Source: JANOBD01 sp031411495
GTDB taxonomy: Bacteria; Planctomycetota; Phycisphaerae; Tepidisphaerales; Tepidisphaeraceae
Assembly: GCA_031411495.1 (NCBI GenBank)
Contig: JANOBD010000236.1
Location: forward strand, 61,786 to 125,785
Reading direction: 5' to 3'
DNA: 64,000 nucleotides
The translations under genes were made by a program, and so were the position numbers. Shown here one piece after another: positions 35,478 to 44,105 of this stretch (its first letter is position 1; each line of letters opens with the position of its first letter). Under the pieces are notes generated by a model, which did no database searches, had not been told where the DNA came from, and worked only from the letters and a program-made list of their open reading frames with translations.

Positions 35478-36539
35478 ATGCGTGATTCGAGATCGGCCGG
35501 TCGTCTTCATTCCGAGGGTCGCGGCTTCACACTCGTCGAGTTACTGGTCGTCATCGGAATCATCGCTCTGCTCATCAGCATCCTGCTGCCGGCGCTCAAC
35601 AAGGCACGCGAGCAGGCCAACATCGCCAAGTGCTCGGCCAACATGCGCTCCGCGATGCAGGCGGTCCACATCTACGCCACGGAATATAAAGGCTGGCTCC
35701 CCGGCCCTTACACCAGCGGCGTGATCTGGAAGAGCAGCGGCGCCCAGATCGGGAATGCGGATGTTTCCAATGACGAAACGCCGACCCAGAACATGGACTG
35801 GGTTTCGCCGACGTTTGGCAAGACGTTCAAGTGGCCGGAAAACGACTATGACCGGCTCATCAAGACCTACAATGAGCAACTGAAGTGTCCGTCGAACTCG
35901 GCGACCTTTGATTCGATCTTTCCCACGGGCACCTCGTTCGCCTACCGGTCCGGCGATCTCGCCTACTCGAGTTATGCAGCGATCATTCAGTTTCACGCCT
36001 ACCCGAGCAAGGACAGTTCGGTCGTCGCCAACCTCTCCAACGGCCTCCCGCCCATTGTTGGAGACATGTATTCTCCCAACAACGGCGGGTTGGCTCCGCC
36101 TCCCGGCTACGCGCCGTTGATGAACAAGGTCGGCCCGGCCGGCAGCAAAGTGTTCCTGGTCGAAGGATCGCGCTTCTTAAACATCTCGGGCTCGGGTCTC
36201 AACATGGTGGGCTCGGCACCGAGCTTCAACATCCTGCGCTATCAGCGGCAGGGCGGAAACTTCATGATCGGCGGTCCGTACCAGTCGCAAGCCGGAACGC
36301 CGTTCCAATTCCCGACTGAAACGGTCAACTCAAACTTTAAATACATCCCGACGGTCGCGAAGACCTTCGCGTTTCGTCATGGCGGCAAGATGAATGTCGC
36401 TTTCTTCGACGGCCACGTGGAGCTTCGTGCTCCGGCGGATTGCGTGCAGGTAAGGCTCTTCGTTCCCAAGGGAACGCGAATCATCACCGCGGCAAACACC
36501 GTCGACCCCAAGGACAGCGACAACCAAGTCGTCGACTAA
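35478..36539 (+). CDS. pseudopilin-like protein with H-x9-DG C-terminus
   Basis: 353 residues. GAAGGAG before ATG 35478 fixes the start. A leader of about 16 residues ends at G, then FTLVELLVVIGIIALLISIL and LPALNKAREQANIAKCSANM, the planctomycete prepilin-like pattern. Its C-terminus has FRHGGKMNVAFFDGHVEL (His, nine residues, Asp-Gly), the H-x9-DG motif. It would be processed by the prepilin peptidase. It is 44 bases upstream of the LEPR-XLL gene, so the two may be co-transcribed. Confidence 0.85.
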   Translation: MRDSRSAGRLHSEGRGFTLVELLVVIGIIALLISILLPALNKAREQANIAKCSANMRSAMQAVHIYATEYKGWLPGPYTSGVIWKSSGAQIGNADVSNDETPTQNMDWVSPTFGKTFKWPENDYDRLIKTYNEQLKCPSNSATFDSIFPTGTSFAYRSGDLAYSSYAAIIQFHAYPSKDSSVVANLSNGLPPIVGDMYSPNNGGLAPPPGYAPLMNKVGPAGSKVFLVEGSRFLNISGSGLNMVGSAPSFNILRYQRQGGNFMIGGPYQSQAGTPFQFPTETVNSNFKYIPTVAKTFAFRHGGKMNVAFFDGHVELRAPADCVQVRLFVPKGTRIITAANTVDPKDSDNQVVD

Positions 36540-36583
36540 AACCCGTCAACCTCGTCTAGAACCGACCTTTTTGGAGTGGAGAA

Positions 36584-38779
36584 ATGCACATGAAGAATCA
36601 GATTCGTAAGGCCGTGAAATCGGCGATCGAAAACCTCGAAACCCGTCGAATGCTCGCGGCCAACCCGGAGCTGGTCGCGGTCGTGGACGGCACACAGAAC
36701 TTCGGCAACACCCGTCGTTCCGTCGCGTTCTATGATGTTTCGAACATCCGCACCGGCACCAGTGTCTTCGCCCAGACGCCGCTTTTCACCATCTGGAACG
36801 GCTACGAAGTGACCGACGTCCCGGGTACCACCAGCGGCGACCGCAACTTTGAAGAGGTGCAGGCCTTCACCGTCAGCACCGACGGAAAAACCGGCTACCT
36901 GCTCGCCACCGACAGCGGAACGCCCGGCACTTTTGATCCCAGCTCGGGTGACAACCTCGGCGACTACGACCTGTACCTGCTCGACATCCAGGGCGCGTAC
37001 AACGACTACATCGCCAACAACCGCCCGCGCGGCGTGATGTACGCCCCGCGATACACGTCCGACTATCGCCCGACCGCCGGCGTGAATAGCGGCATCGACT
37101 ACGTGACCCAGTACGGCGCGCGTCCGCTCGGCCCCACGGGGCTTCCGAACGTCACGCAGGCGGACGCGGGCATTCCGCCGCTTCGCGACAATTCCAACGC
37201 GAGCGGCGCGGACGACATCGTCTTCCTCGACGGCGTCACGCAAAAGGCAGGCGAACTAGCCCGCCGCGGCTCCGGCACCGGCCCGTTCTTTAACCAGCAG
37301 GATATCCAGTACGTCAATCCCACGACGCTCGTCGTGATGGAAAACACGACCGCAACCTCGGCCACCGTCACCGGTTCCCTCGGTCAGGACTATTCCATCC
37401 GCACCTTCGAACGTGTCAGCACCTCCCCGGGTAATGCCGTCACCGGCCCCAATGAAACCGGCGGGTACAACAGCACCAACACCCAGAGCTGGCAGGCGTA
37501 TGAATGGTCCGGCGACAACTTCGTCGACATGGACAACAACGCCGTCACCGGAGGCATCTCGGATGTCGATGGCATGCGCTATCTCGAACGCGACGGCACC
37601 AAGGGCGTCTGGGTCAGCGACCGCGATGGCGGCGGCGACGACATGAGCTTCTTCTCGCTCGACTTCGCCACCCGCACCGCCAAGAAACTCGAACATCGCG
37701 AAGGCGTCGCGCCATTCCCCAAGGCCTTCGCCCTCGACGAAGACCCGGAAGTCAGCGCCAACACCAACGACGGCGACATCGACGGCTTCGATCTCGATTC
37801 CAACAACAATCTGGTCATCCGCGAATCGGACTTCCTGGGTAGCGGCAACGCCGGCAATCTCGAACCCAAGATCATCACCCGCGCCGTCAGCAACTACAAC
37901 GCCGGCGATTCGGACGTGAACACGATCAACGAAATCACCTTCGGCGCCTGGGACACCAAGGCGCGACTCGTCCCGACCCTTGACGACGACACCGACCCGG
38001 TCAACGGCCAGATGGCCGTCTATGACAAGGCGCAGAACCTCCTCTACTACTTCGACACCGATGCCGCCGGCGCCGGCGTCGTCGCCGATGCGTACGTGTA
38101 CGATCTCACCACCGAAACCCTGATCTATCAGGAACTCGATGCGGTCAACAATTTCTTCGGCGACGGCAACCTGATCCGCGCGTTCACCCTTGGCGGCGGC
38201 GACACCGTCGCCCCGACCGTCACCCAGGCCTACGCGTTCCAGACCGAGCAATCGGTCACGTTCAACTTCAGTGAAGCCCTCGCCACCAGCGGCGCGGGCG
38301 CGTTCTCGGCCAGCGACATTACGCTGACCAACACCACCACCAGCACCGTGATCCCGACGGCGGACCTCACGCTCGTCAGCCTCGGCGGCAACGTCTACAA
38401 GCTGACGTACAAGACCGGCGCCGCCACGACGCCGCTGCCCAAGGGTGTCTATACGGTGGTTCTGAACGCGGCCGGCATCACCGATGCCGCGGGCAACCCG
38501 CTCACGCCGCCCACGACCTTGAGCTTCAAGGTCAACCCCGGCGACACCGACCAGGACGGCGATGTCGATTTCGACGACCTGCTCACGCTCGCTCAGAATT
38601 ACGGATCGAGCGGTAAGACCTACTCGCAGGGCAACGTGAACTATGACGCGGCCGGCAACGTCGACTTTGACGACCTGCTCCTGCTCGCGCAGAACTACGG
38701 CACGACGCTCATCGTCACGCCGCGCGTGACAACCGCATCGGCCAAGCGCAAGACCACGACCTCGAGTGTGCTCGCCTGA
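36584..38779 (+). CDS. exported LEPR-XLL protein with esterase/propeller-like core and dockerin-like C-terminus
   Basis: 731 residues; TGGAG before ATG 36584. ENLETRRMLAAN at about 16-27 is an LEPR-XLL variant. The core is rich in propeller-type strands (NFEEVQAFTVSTDGKTGYLL, DVDGMRYLERDGTKGVWVS), with many acidic loops (DGDIDGFDLDSNNN). An Ig-like domain (APTVTQAYAFQTEQSVTFNF onward) precedes the doublet GDTDQDGDVDFDDLLTLAQ and NVDFDDLLLLAQNYG. Function unknown; the loop acids suggest calcium binding. Ends at a strong terminator. A 948-codon frame on the other strand is a codon-bias shadow. Confidence 0.8.
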   Translation: MHMKNQIRKAVKSAIENLETRRMLAANPELVAVVDGTQNFGNTRRSVAFYDVSNIRTGTSVFAQTPLFTIWNGYEVTDVPGTTSGDRNFEEVQAFTVSTDGKTGYLLATDSGTPGTFDPSSGDNLGDYDLYLLDIQGAYNDYIANNRPRGVMYAPRYTSDYRPTAGVNSGIDYVTQYGARPLGPTGLPNVTQADAGIPPLRDNSNASGADDIVFLDGVTQKAGELARRGSGTGPFFNQQDIQYVNPTTLVVMENTTATSATVTGSLGQDYSIRTFERVSTSPGNAVTGPNETGGYNSTNTQSWQAYEWSGDNFVDMDNNAVTGGISDVDGMRYLERDGTKGVWVSDRDGGGDDMSFFSLDFATRTAKKLEHREGVAPFPKAFALDEDPEVSANTNDGDIDGFDLDSNNNLVIRESDFLGSGNAGNLEPKIITRAVSNYNAGDSDVNTINEITFGAWDTKARLVPTLDDDTDPVNGQMAVYDKAQNLLYYFDTDAAGAGVVADAYVYDLTTETLIYQELDAVNNFFGDGNLIRAFTLGGGDTVAPTVTQAYAFQTEQSVTFNFSEALATSGAGAFSASDITLTNTTTSTVIPTADLTLVSLGGNVYKLTYKTGAATTPLPKGVYTVVLNAAGITDAAGNPLTPPTTLSFKVNPGDTDQDGDVDFDDLLTLAQNYGSSGKTYSQGNVNYDAAGNVDFDDLLLLAQNYGTTLIVTPRVTTASAKRKTTTSSVLA

Positions 38780-38818
38780 TCCGTTTGATCGCGTGAACGC
38801 TTGATCCTTTGTGAAATC

Positions 38819-38857
38819 AGAAACCCTCGCGCGTGAGCGCGAGGGTTTCTCCTTTTT
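38819..38857 (+). terminator. rho-independent terminator after the 36584 gene
   Basis: Fourteen-base stem AGAAACCCTCGCGC / GCGCGAGGGTTTCT (38819-38850), loop GTGA, followed by CCTTTTT. It lies 40 bases after the stop. Confidence 0.9.
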
Positions 38858-39040
38858 CCTTTCGATCTCGAGTAGGTGGCTGCGAACGGTGATATGGTCG
38901 TTACTTCGCGCAGAGGGGCGTTGACTGGAAGAAGGCTTGACGGTTGAAGGGAGGGGCGCGACGCGTGATCTGTTTGTGAACAGATCTCGGTCGCATGCCG
39001 GAAACGAGTGCGTACAATCATCAGGCACCAAGGAGGCCAC

Positions 39041-39943
39041 GTGCATCAGTTTCCGCCGCTCGCATCCTTTATCGAACTCATCCGGCTCGCCAAGCAGGAA
39101 GATCTTGCCGGCGGCGATGTGACCTCGGAACTGACCGTGCCGGAAAAGCTCGTCGGCGTCGGGACGCTGTACCAGAAGGTGGTCGGCGTCGCGTGCGGAT
39201 TGCCGATCGTCGAGCACGTCTGCCGGCTCTTCGATGAACGGCTGCACGTGGAAATGATCCCGGGCTTTCACCTGGAACATATCGAAGGGCGATTCAGCGA
39301 TCACAAGCTCACGCCGCTGCTGCGGATCCGCGGGCCGATGCGGTCGCTGCTTGCGGCGGAGCGGACCCTGCTGAACTTCGTGCAGCGAATGAGCGGCATT
39401 GCCACGCTCACCAACCGATACGTCCGCCGGGTCGAAAACACGCGTGCCAGGATCTACGACACGCGCAAGACGCTTCCGGGATATCGCTCGCTGGACAAGT
39501 ATGCCGTCCGCGCCGGCGGGGGCGCGAACCACCGCGTCGGGCTGTTTGACATGGTCCTGGTGAAAGACAATCACGTCGCGCAACTTGATCGGCGCGAGTG
39601 GGGCAACCAGCTCGAAGCGCTCATCGTCCTCAGCCGCCAGAAGCATCCGACCCTGCCGATCGAGATCGAAGTCATCGACTTCGCCGGCTTTGAACGCGTA
39701 CTCGCGATGAAGGGGGTCGACATCATCCTGCTCGACAACATGGATTGCCCGACGATGCGCCGCTGCGTCGAGGCCCGCGACTCGGCCGGACAGCGCGACC
39801 GCGTCCAACTCGAAGCCAGCGGCGGCGTGACGCTCGAGACCGTTCATGACATCGCGCTCACCGGCGTCGAACGGATCAGCGTCGGGGCGCTCACCCACTC
39901 GGTAACGGCACTCGATATCTCGCTCGAAATCGAACCCGAGTGA
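39041..39943 (+). CDS. nadC: nicotinate-nucleotide pyrophosphorylase (quinolinate phosphoribosyltransferase)
   Basis: 300 residues from GTG at 39041, chosen for AAGGAGG just upstream. Motifs: AKQEDLAGGDVTSELTV at the N-terminus, AERTLLNFVQRMSGIATLT, the PRPP/quinolinate site YDTRKTLPGYRSLDKYAVRA, VLVKDNH, and the barrel end LEASGGVTLETV with ISVGALTHS. It makes nicotinate mononucleotide from quinolinate and PRPP. No nadA or nadB is near. TACAAT at 39013-39018 is a possible -10. Confidence 0.95.
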   Translation: MHQFPPLASFIELIRLAKQEDLAGGDVTSELTVPEKLVGVGTLYQKVVGVACGLPIVEHVCRLFDERLHVEMIPGFHLEHIEGRFSDHKLTPLLRIRGPMRSLLAAERTLLNFVQRMSGIATLTNRYVRRVENTRARIYDTRKTLPGYRSLDKYAVRAGGGANHRVGLFDMVLVKDNHVAQLDRREWGNQLEALIVLSRQKHPTLPIEIEVIDFAGFERVLAMKGVDIILLDNMDCPTMRRCVEARDSAGQRDRVQLEASGGVTLETVHDIALTGVERISVGALTHSVTALDISLEIEPE

Positions 39944-40446
39944 TCGTTCACCCATTCGAAAAATGAGCCCGCTCAGAGCGCGGCTTGAACTACGACCGTG
40001 TGAACCCGCGTCTGCGTATTCGCGACGCGGGTCAGGTGTACCCACTCCGGGACACTCGGGACCCCGCCAGGCTCGCGCTTTTCCAGCGCGATGTTCCTGC
40101 ACGCTATCGGACTCTCCCGCCGCTGCATCGGTGACGATTTACGCGCGTCCTCGATCGCAGTACCAGCGTCGACGTCATTACCGGTCTACAGGGGCGCGAT
40201 CGCGATGATTTGCCCGGCTCGAACCCCAATCGTATTTCCAAGAGGCGTCGAATGTGTCTCCACAAAAACGGAGACGTCCATTGCGTCGTCCTCGTCGGAT
40301 TAAGCGGCACGCAGTAATTGCCGATTCAGAAGATGAGCCGCAGGAGCGGAGACATCCCGTCGATGCTTCAAATACGCAGCCACTGCCAACGCCCGGCCGA
40401 AGCCGGAGTGAAAAAAGAAGGCAAGCAGACCGTTTCGGAGGTTTCC
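39944..40446. other. 503-base gap upstream of the pilus locus, with a palindromic element
   Basis: A hairpin ACCCGCGTC/GACGCGGGT (40004-40012, 40024-40032) followed by GTCAGGTGTACCCACTCCGG to about 40062 resembles the palindromic element at 22342-22438. A second hairpin GTCTCC/GGAGAC with an A-rich loop is at 40256-40275. The pilin promoter must lie near the right end, but I cannot point to hexamers; a sigma-54-like GG..GC pair has the wrong spacing. Confidence 0.5.
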
Positions 40447-40932
40447 ATGTACGTTCGTTCGATCAAAAAGGGTTTTACGCTCGTCGAAATCCTTATCGTC
40501 GTCATCATCCTCGGCATTCTTGCCGCCATCGTCATTCCGCAGTTCACCAGTGCATCCGATGATGCTCGAAAGAACTCGCTGACCAGCCAGGTGCAGACGC
40601 TGCGCAGCCAGGTCGAGCTGTACAAGCTGCAACACACGTCGACGGCTGCGGAGCTCTTCGCCACCACCACGTCGGACGTGACGCAGTGGCAGGAGCTGAC
40701 GAACAAGACCACCACCGCCGGTGTCGTTGATAACACCAACGGAACGTTCGGCCCGTACCTGCAGACGGTGCCGGTGAACAACCTCAACGGCTTCAGCAAG
40801 GTCGTCGTCGCGACGGTGGCCGATGAAACCACGTACAACCCCGCGAACGATGCCGGCTTCATCTATGACAGCGGCACCGGCAAGTTCTGGGCGACGAACA
40901 AGGATTGCACCACCCTCTGGACCGGTCAGTAA
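40447..40932 (+). CDS. major type IV pilin / GspG-like major pseudopilin
   Basis: 161 residues. GGAGG five bases before ATG 40447. A short basic leader (MYVRSIKKG) is cut before FTLVEILIVVIILGILAAIV, with Phe1 and Glu5. The helix continues to ARKNSLTSQVQTLRSQVELY, and the rest has WQELTNKTT.. and DAGFIYDSGTGKFWATN, the GspG-style C-terminal sheet. The length lies in the GspG/PilA range. The strong terminator right behind it suggests it is the most abundant product of the locus and thus the main fibre subunit. Confidence 0.85.
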   Translation: MYVRSIKKGFTLVEILIVVIILGILAAIVIPQFTSASDDARKNSLTSQVQTLRSQVELYKLQHTSTAAELFATTTSDVTQWQELTNKTTTAGVVDNTNGTFGPYLQTVPVNNLNGFSKVVVATVADETTYNPANDAGFIYDSGTGKFWATNKDCTTLWTGQ

Positions 40933-40960
40933 TCCGTTCTGAACTCGCGATTAATCACGA

Positions 40961-40995
40961 ACGTCGGTCAGCTGGCAAGGCTGATCGACGTTTTT
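40961..40995 (+). terminator. strong terminator/attenuator between pilin and minor pilin genes
   Basis: Twelve-base stem ACGTCGGTCAGC (40961-40972) with GCTGATCGACGT (40980-40991), one G-U pair, seven-base loop, then five T. It lies 28 bases after the pilin stop and 24 bases before the next gene on the same strand. Confidence 0.88.
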
Positions 40996-41018
40996 CTCTG
41001 GGACAGGAGCGAGCAAGA

Positions 41019-41519
41019 ATGCGATCAGGGCGAAGTGGTTTTACGTTGATCGAACTTCTGATCGTCATCACGATTCTCGGAATCATGGCGATGATGGTCG
41101 TCCCGCATTTCGTCGGCGCGTCGAACAGCTCGCGCGGTGCCGCAATGGCCGACCAGCTCCGTGTGATCCGCGAACAGATGAGCCTCTACCGGGCCGAGCA
41201 CCAAGGCCGCTGGCCGGGCATCGATGGCAATGGCGCGGTCTCTCCACTGCCGGCGCTGGTCATCGCACAACTCACGTCCTTCACAGACCGCAAAGGCAAC
41301 ACGAATTCCACCCGGACCGACGTGTTCACCTTCGGGCCCTACTTGCCTGAGACGCCGGCGAATCCGATTTCAGGATTGAAGACGCTGAAGATCGAGACCG
41401 GCAACGGGACACCAGTCCCCGATGAGACCACCGCTTGGATTTATCAGCCGCAGACCGGAAAGGTCTGGACCAACAGCGCGGGAAGTGATGCCAATGGTAA
41501 AGCGTATTTCGACTACTAG
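41019..41519 (+). CDS. second GspG-like pseudopilin
   Basis: 166 residues. AGGAG ten bases upstream of ATG 41019. Leader MRSGRSG, then FTLIELLIVITILGIMAMMV with Glu5. The soluble part repeats features of the preceding pilin (FGPYLPETPANPISG versus FGPYLQTVPVNNLNG, and TAWIYQPQTGKVWTNSAG versus AGFIYDSGTGKFWATN), so the two are tandem paralogues. Its end overlaps the next gene by 26 bases. Confidence 0.85.
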   Translation: MRSGRSGFTLIELLIVITILGIMAMMVVPHFVGASNSSRGAAMADQLRVIREQMSLYRAEHQGRWPGIDGNGAVSPLPALVIAQLTSFTDRKGNTNSTRTDVFTFGPYLPETPANPISGLKTLKIETGNGTPVPDETTAWIYQPQTGKVWTNSAGSDANGKAYFDY

Positions 41520-42009
41520 CCGGGGCTGCAGGGCACGAGGCGGTTTCACGTTGATGGAAGCGATGATCGCCTCGGTCCTGCTGGCGGTGACAGTGATCGC
41601 CGTCAGCGGCGCGATCAGCGCCAGCTACGCCCAGGAAGCGTACGCCGCCCGGCGGATGGATGCGCTCAAGAGCGGCGCGCAGCTCATCGACGAGGTCTCG
41701 GCGCTGCCGATCGATCCGGCCAGCGCGTCGAATCCGTCGATCATGGGATACAACGCCTACACCGATACCGCCCCCATCGAGCAGCTCAAATCGGTTGTCG
41801 GTACCTCCACGTCAACGACAAGTGCTACGTCCAGTACGACCGCACAGAAGGCCAAGCGAACCCTGCAGGTGGTGAGGAAGACGAGCCTCGCGGGCGCCAC
41901 ATCCGCCGCCGGCGATTTCGCGATTGTCGGCGTCGTCGTCGACAACGGCGACCAGCAGGTCAAGCTCAAACGCCTGGTCACTTCTGCCGAAGCTACCGCG
42001 ACGCACTGA
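41494..42009 (+). CDS. minor pseudopilin, GspI/PilV-like
   Basis: 171 residues from ATG 41494 (GGAAG nine bases upstream; ATG 41488 is too close). Leader ends RGCRARGG, then FTLMEAMIASVLLAVTVIAV: cleavage after G, Glu5 present. Segment AYAARRMDALKSGAQLIDEVSALPID follows the GspI pattern of residues after the helix. A low-complexity Ser/Thr stretch (TSTSTTSATSSTTAQ) sits mid-protein. Likely part of the tip complex that primes assembly. Confidence 0.75.
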   Translation: MVKRISTTSRGCRARGGFTLMEAMIASVLLAVTVIAVSGAISASYAQEAYAARRMDALKSGAQLIDEVSALPIDPASASNPSIMGYNAYTDTAPIEQLKSVVGTSTSTTSATSSTTAQKAKRTLQVVRKTSLAGATSAAGDFAIVGVVVDNGDQQVKLKRLVTSAEATATH

Positions 42010-42039
42010 CCTTGGTGCCGTACAGGCCAGCCAATCGCT

Positions 42040-42705
42040 ATGAACAAGACTCAACGACATGCAATGACGCTTCCCGAACTGATCATCGGCACCGCGATGC
42101 TCGGGATGATCGGCACCGCGCTGGCAAGCTTCACCACCGCGATGTCGGCGGGCTGGCGGAACAGCGAGCAGCAGTTCAAGATCGAAAACGCCAGCAAGCG
42201 CAGTGGCGAGGAACTCGAGACGACCCTCTCGAACATGCTCTACGTCGCACAGGGCAAATCGTCCTCATCGACCTCCGCGGACTCGAGCGTCTTCTACTGG
42301 AACCAGGACGGCGGGCTCGTCGCCGCCGACAAGAAGGCACAGCTCGGCGAAATGGCGCTGATGGAATACGACTCGGCGCAAAAGACGATCTGGCTCTACA
42401 AGGCCAAGACGACCGGGCTCAGCAATCCACAGAAGACAACTCTCTCCTCTGACAACTGGGGCGATCCGACCTTGCCGGCGATTGTGACGTATTTCAAATC
42501 GCTCGATAGCGTCGAGCGCACGCCGCTGATCGGCGGCGCCGACAGTGGGATCGACGTCGCGAGCGCGAGCTTCAACTACTTCATGCCGACCGGCTCCAAG
42601 GCGATTACGTCCTACACGCTGAAGCTCGTGAGCGGGACTGCGGAAAGCTCCAGTTCCGGTTCGATCCCGATGCGCGCCGGACGCAAGCCGTCCAACTTCA
42701 ACTAA
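42040..42705 (+). CDS. minor pseudopilin, GspJ/PilW-like
   Basis: 221 residues. Leader MNKTQRHA then MTLPELIIGTAMLGMIGTAL: the prepilin site has Ala instead of Gly at -1 and Met at +1, with Glu at +5 kept. Later segments (AQLGEMALMEYDSAQKTIWLY, GGADSGIDVASASFNYF) resemble GspJ. It lies 30 bases after the GspI-like gene. Cleavage efficiency may be lower than for the pilin because Gly at -1 is the most important residue. Confidence 0.7.
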   Translation: MNKTQRHAMTLPELIIGTAMLGMIGTALASFTTAMSAGWRNSEQQFKIENASKRSGEELETTLSNMLYVAQGKSSSSTSADSSVFYWNQDGGLVAADKKAQLGEMALMEYDSAQKTIWLYKAKTTGLSNPQKTTLSSDNWGDPTLPAIVTYFKSLDSVERTPLIGGADSGIDVASASFNYFMPTGSKAITSYTLKLVSGTAESSSSGSIPMRAGRKPSNFN

Positions 42706-42770
42706 CTTCGCGGCGATCGAAAGACGCAGATTCGTAAGGCTCCATCACGCAGCTGCTCGAAAGGCGATCA

Positions 42771-43961
42771 ATGACCAATGAAGCAAGACTCTCGAGATCT
42801 ACCGTCCATCGCCGTCCACGTCGCGGCGTGGCGCTGCTGCTGGTTCTGGGCGTTGTTGCCGTGGCAAGCATCATCAGCTGGGCGATGCTCTCGTCGGCGT
42901 CGCTGCGCGCACGGGTCGACGCGAACGTAAAGGATTCGGTCGAATCGAAGTATCTCGCCGACTCCGGCGTCAGCTACGCGATGTACTACCTGCGCTATCC
43001 AGAAAAATCGCCGGTCGCGCTCACCACCGGCGCGTACAACAACTTTTACGCAGGACAGACCGGTGTGCGGATGTGGACCGATGCGGGCGGACTCGTAGAC
43101 ATCACCGTCACCAATACAGCACTCAACACCTTCCTCATCCGTTCCACAGCGATTGTTCAAGGCACGACGCAAACCGTTGAATCGGAAGTCACACTGACCA
43201 CGGTCGGCTATAAGGTCGAGACGGCCGCGGCGTTCGGCGGCGCGATCACGCTGCCCAGCCAGGTCACAATCACCGGGCCCGTCAGCACCGTGTCGAACAT
43301 TCTCGACTCGGTCGGAAATCTGCTCACGAGCCTGGGTGGCGCCACCGTTTCGGTATCGAGCAGCGCGGTCCCCGCGTTCTCGGACCTCCTCCAGGTGACC
43401 GAAACGGGCGTGACCGCGAGCACCGGCGGCACCGATCGAACTTACAGCATCGACGGCGTCAAATACGTGGCCGAAAAGGCGCCCGCCACCATCACCGGAA
43501 CGCTTCTCACGACGCGCCCGGCTTTGAACCCGGCCAACGTCTGGTACTCGGAGACGGATGTGGTCCTCAACGGCGCCACGATCAACGGCACGCTGATCCT
43601 CCGAACGAGTGGAACCGGCGTCCAACTTCAGGGCACGAGCACGATCAACGTGGCAAACAACGGTTTGCCGGCCTTGATCGTGCCTAAAGACCTCACGATG
43701 AAGCACGCGACTCTCAAGCCCGCGAAGCTCACCGTGCAGGGAGTGACCTGGATCGGGTCGAAAGTCACCGTGACAGGAACTTCAATCTCCGCCGGCGCTT
43801 TGAACTTTGTCGGGTCGCTGCTCATGGGCGGCGCGACGCCGAAGATCGAAGGGACGACCGGTCCTGTCGCGATCACCAAGACGGCCGGCGTCGCCAACAC
43901 GACACTGACCCAAGCCAAAACGATCACAGGAATCACCGTCAACCGTTGGACGCGACTGTGA
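42771..43961 (+). CDS. GspK/PilX-like minor pilin component
   Basis: 396 residues. A long leader rich in Arg (HRRPRRG), then VALLLVLGVVAVASIISWAM, a GspK-type hydrophobic stretch lacking Glu5, as GspK typically does. After it comes VKDSVESKYLADSGVSYAMYYL, the PilX N-terminal pattern. The rest is a repetitive beta domain with TVSVSSSAVPAF.. and beta-helix-like turns (ATINGTLILRTSG, LTVQGVTWIGSKVTVTG). Probably caps the minor-pilin complex. A terminator follows at 43992. Confidence 0.65.
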   Translation: MTNEARLSRSTVHRRPRRGVALLLVLGVVAVASIISWAMLSSASLRARVDANVKDSVESKYLADSGVSYAMYYLRYPEKSPVALTTGAYNNFYAGQTGVRMWTDAGGLVDITVTNTALNTFLIRSTAIVQGTTQTVESEVTLTTVGYKVETAAAFGGAITLPSQVTITGPVSTVSNILDSVGNLLTSLGGATVSVSSSAVPAFSDLLQVTETGVTASTGGTDRTYSIDGVKYVAEKAPATITGTLLTTRPALNPANVWYSETDVVLNGATINGTLILRTSGTGVQLQGTSTINVANNGLPALIVPKDLTMKHATLKPAKLTVQGVTWIGSKVTVTGTSISAGALNFVGSLLMGGATPKIEGTTGPVAITKTAGVANTTLTQAKTITGITVNRWTRL

Positions 43962-43991
43962 GTCCGATAGGGATCGATCCGGAATGACTGT

Positions 43992-44026
43992 CGGCCCCGC
44001 GGGATTCCACGGGGCCGTTCTCTTTT
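43992..44026 (+). terminator. terminator between minor pilin genes and the GspH-like gene
   Basis: Stem CGGCCCCG (43992-43999) and CGGGGCCG (44010-44017) with a ten-base loop, followed by TTCTCTTTT. It lies 31 bases after the stop at 43961. Confidence 0.8.
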
Positions 44027-44105
44027 GTCCGGCGGCGCGAACTGCTTCAGCGGGAGCTCGAATCTCCCGATGCTCGGTGTGAGACAAACGATCGGCAGGA
44101 CTGTT

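Noticed and set aside
37256..40102. 948-codon open frame on the minus strand antisense to the 36584 and nadC genes
   Set aside because: It lies opposite two well-supported genes, has no domain, is rich in Arg/Val/Gly/Glu as GC-rich shadows are, and has no ribosome site.
40305..40322. Sigma-54-type promoter (GGCACG..TTGCC) before the pilin gene
   Set aside because: The spacing between GG and GC is 12 bases instead of the required 10.
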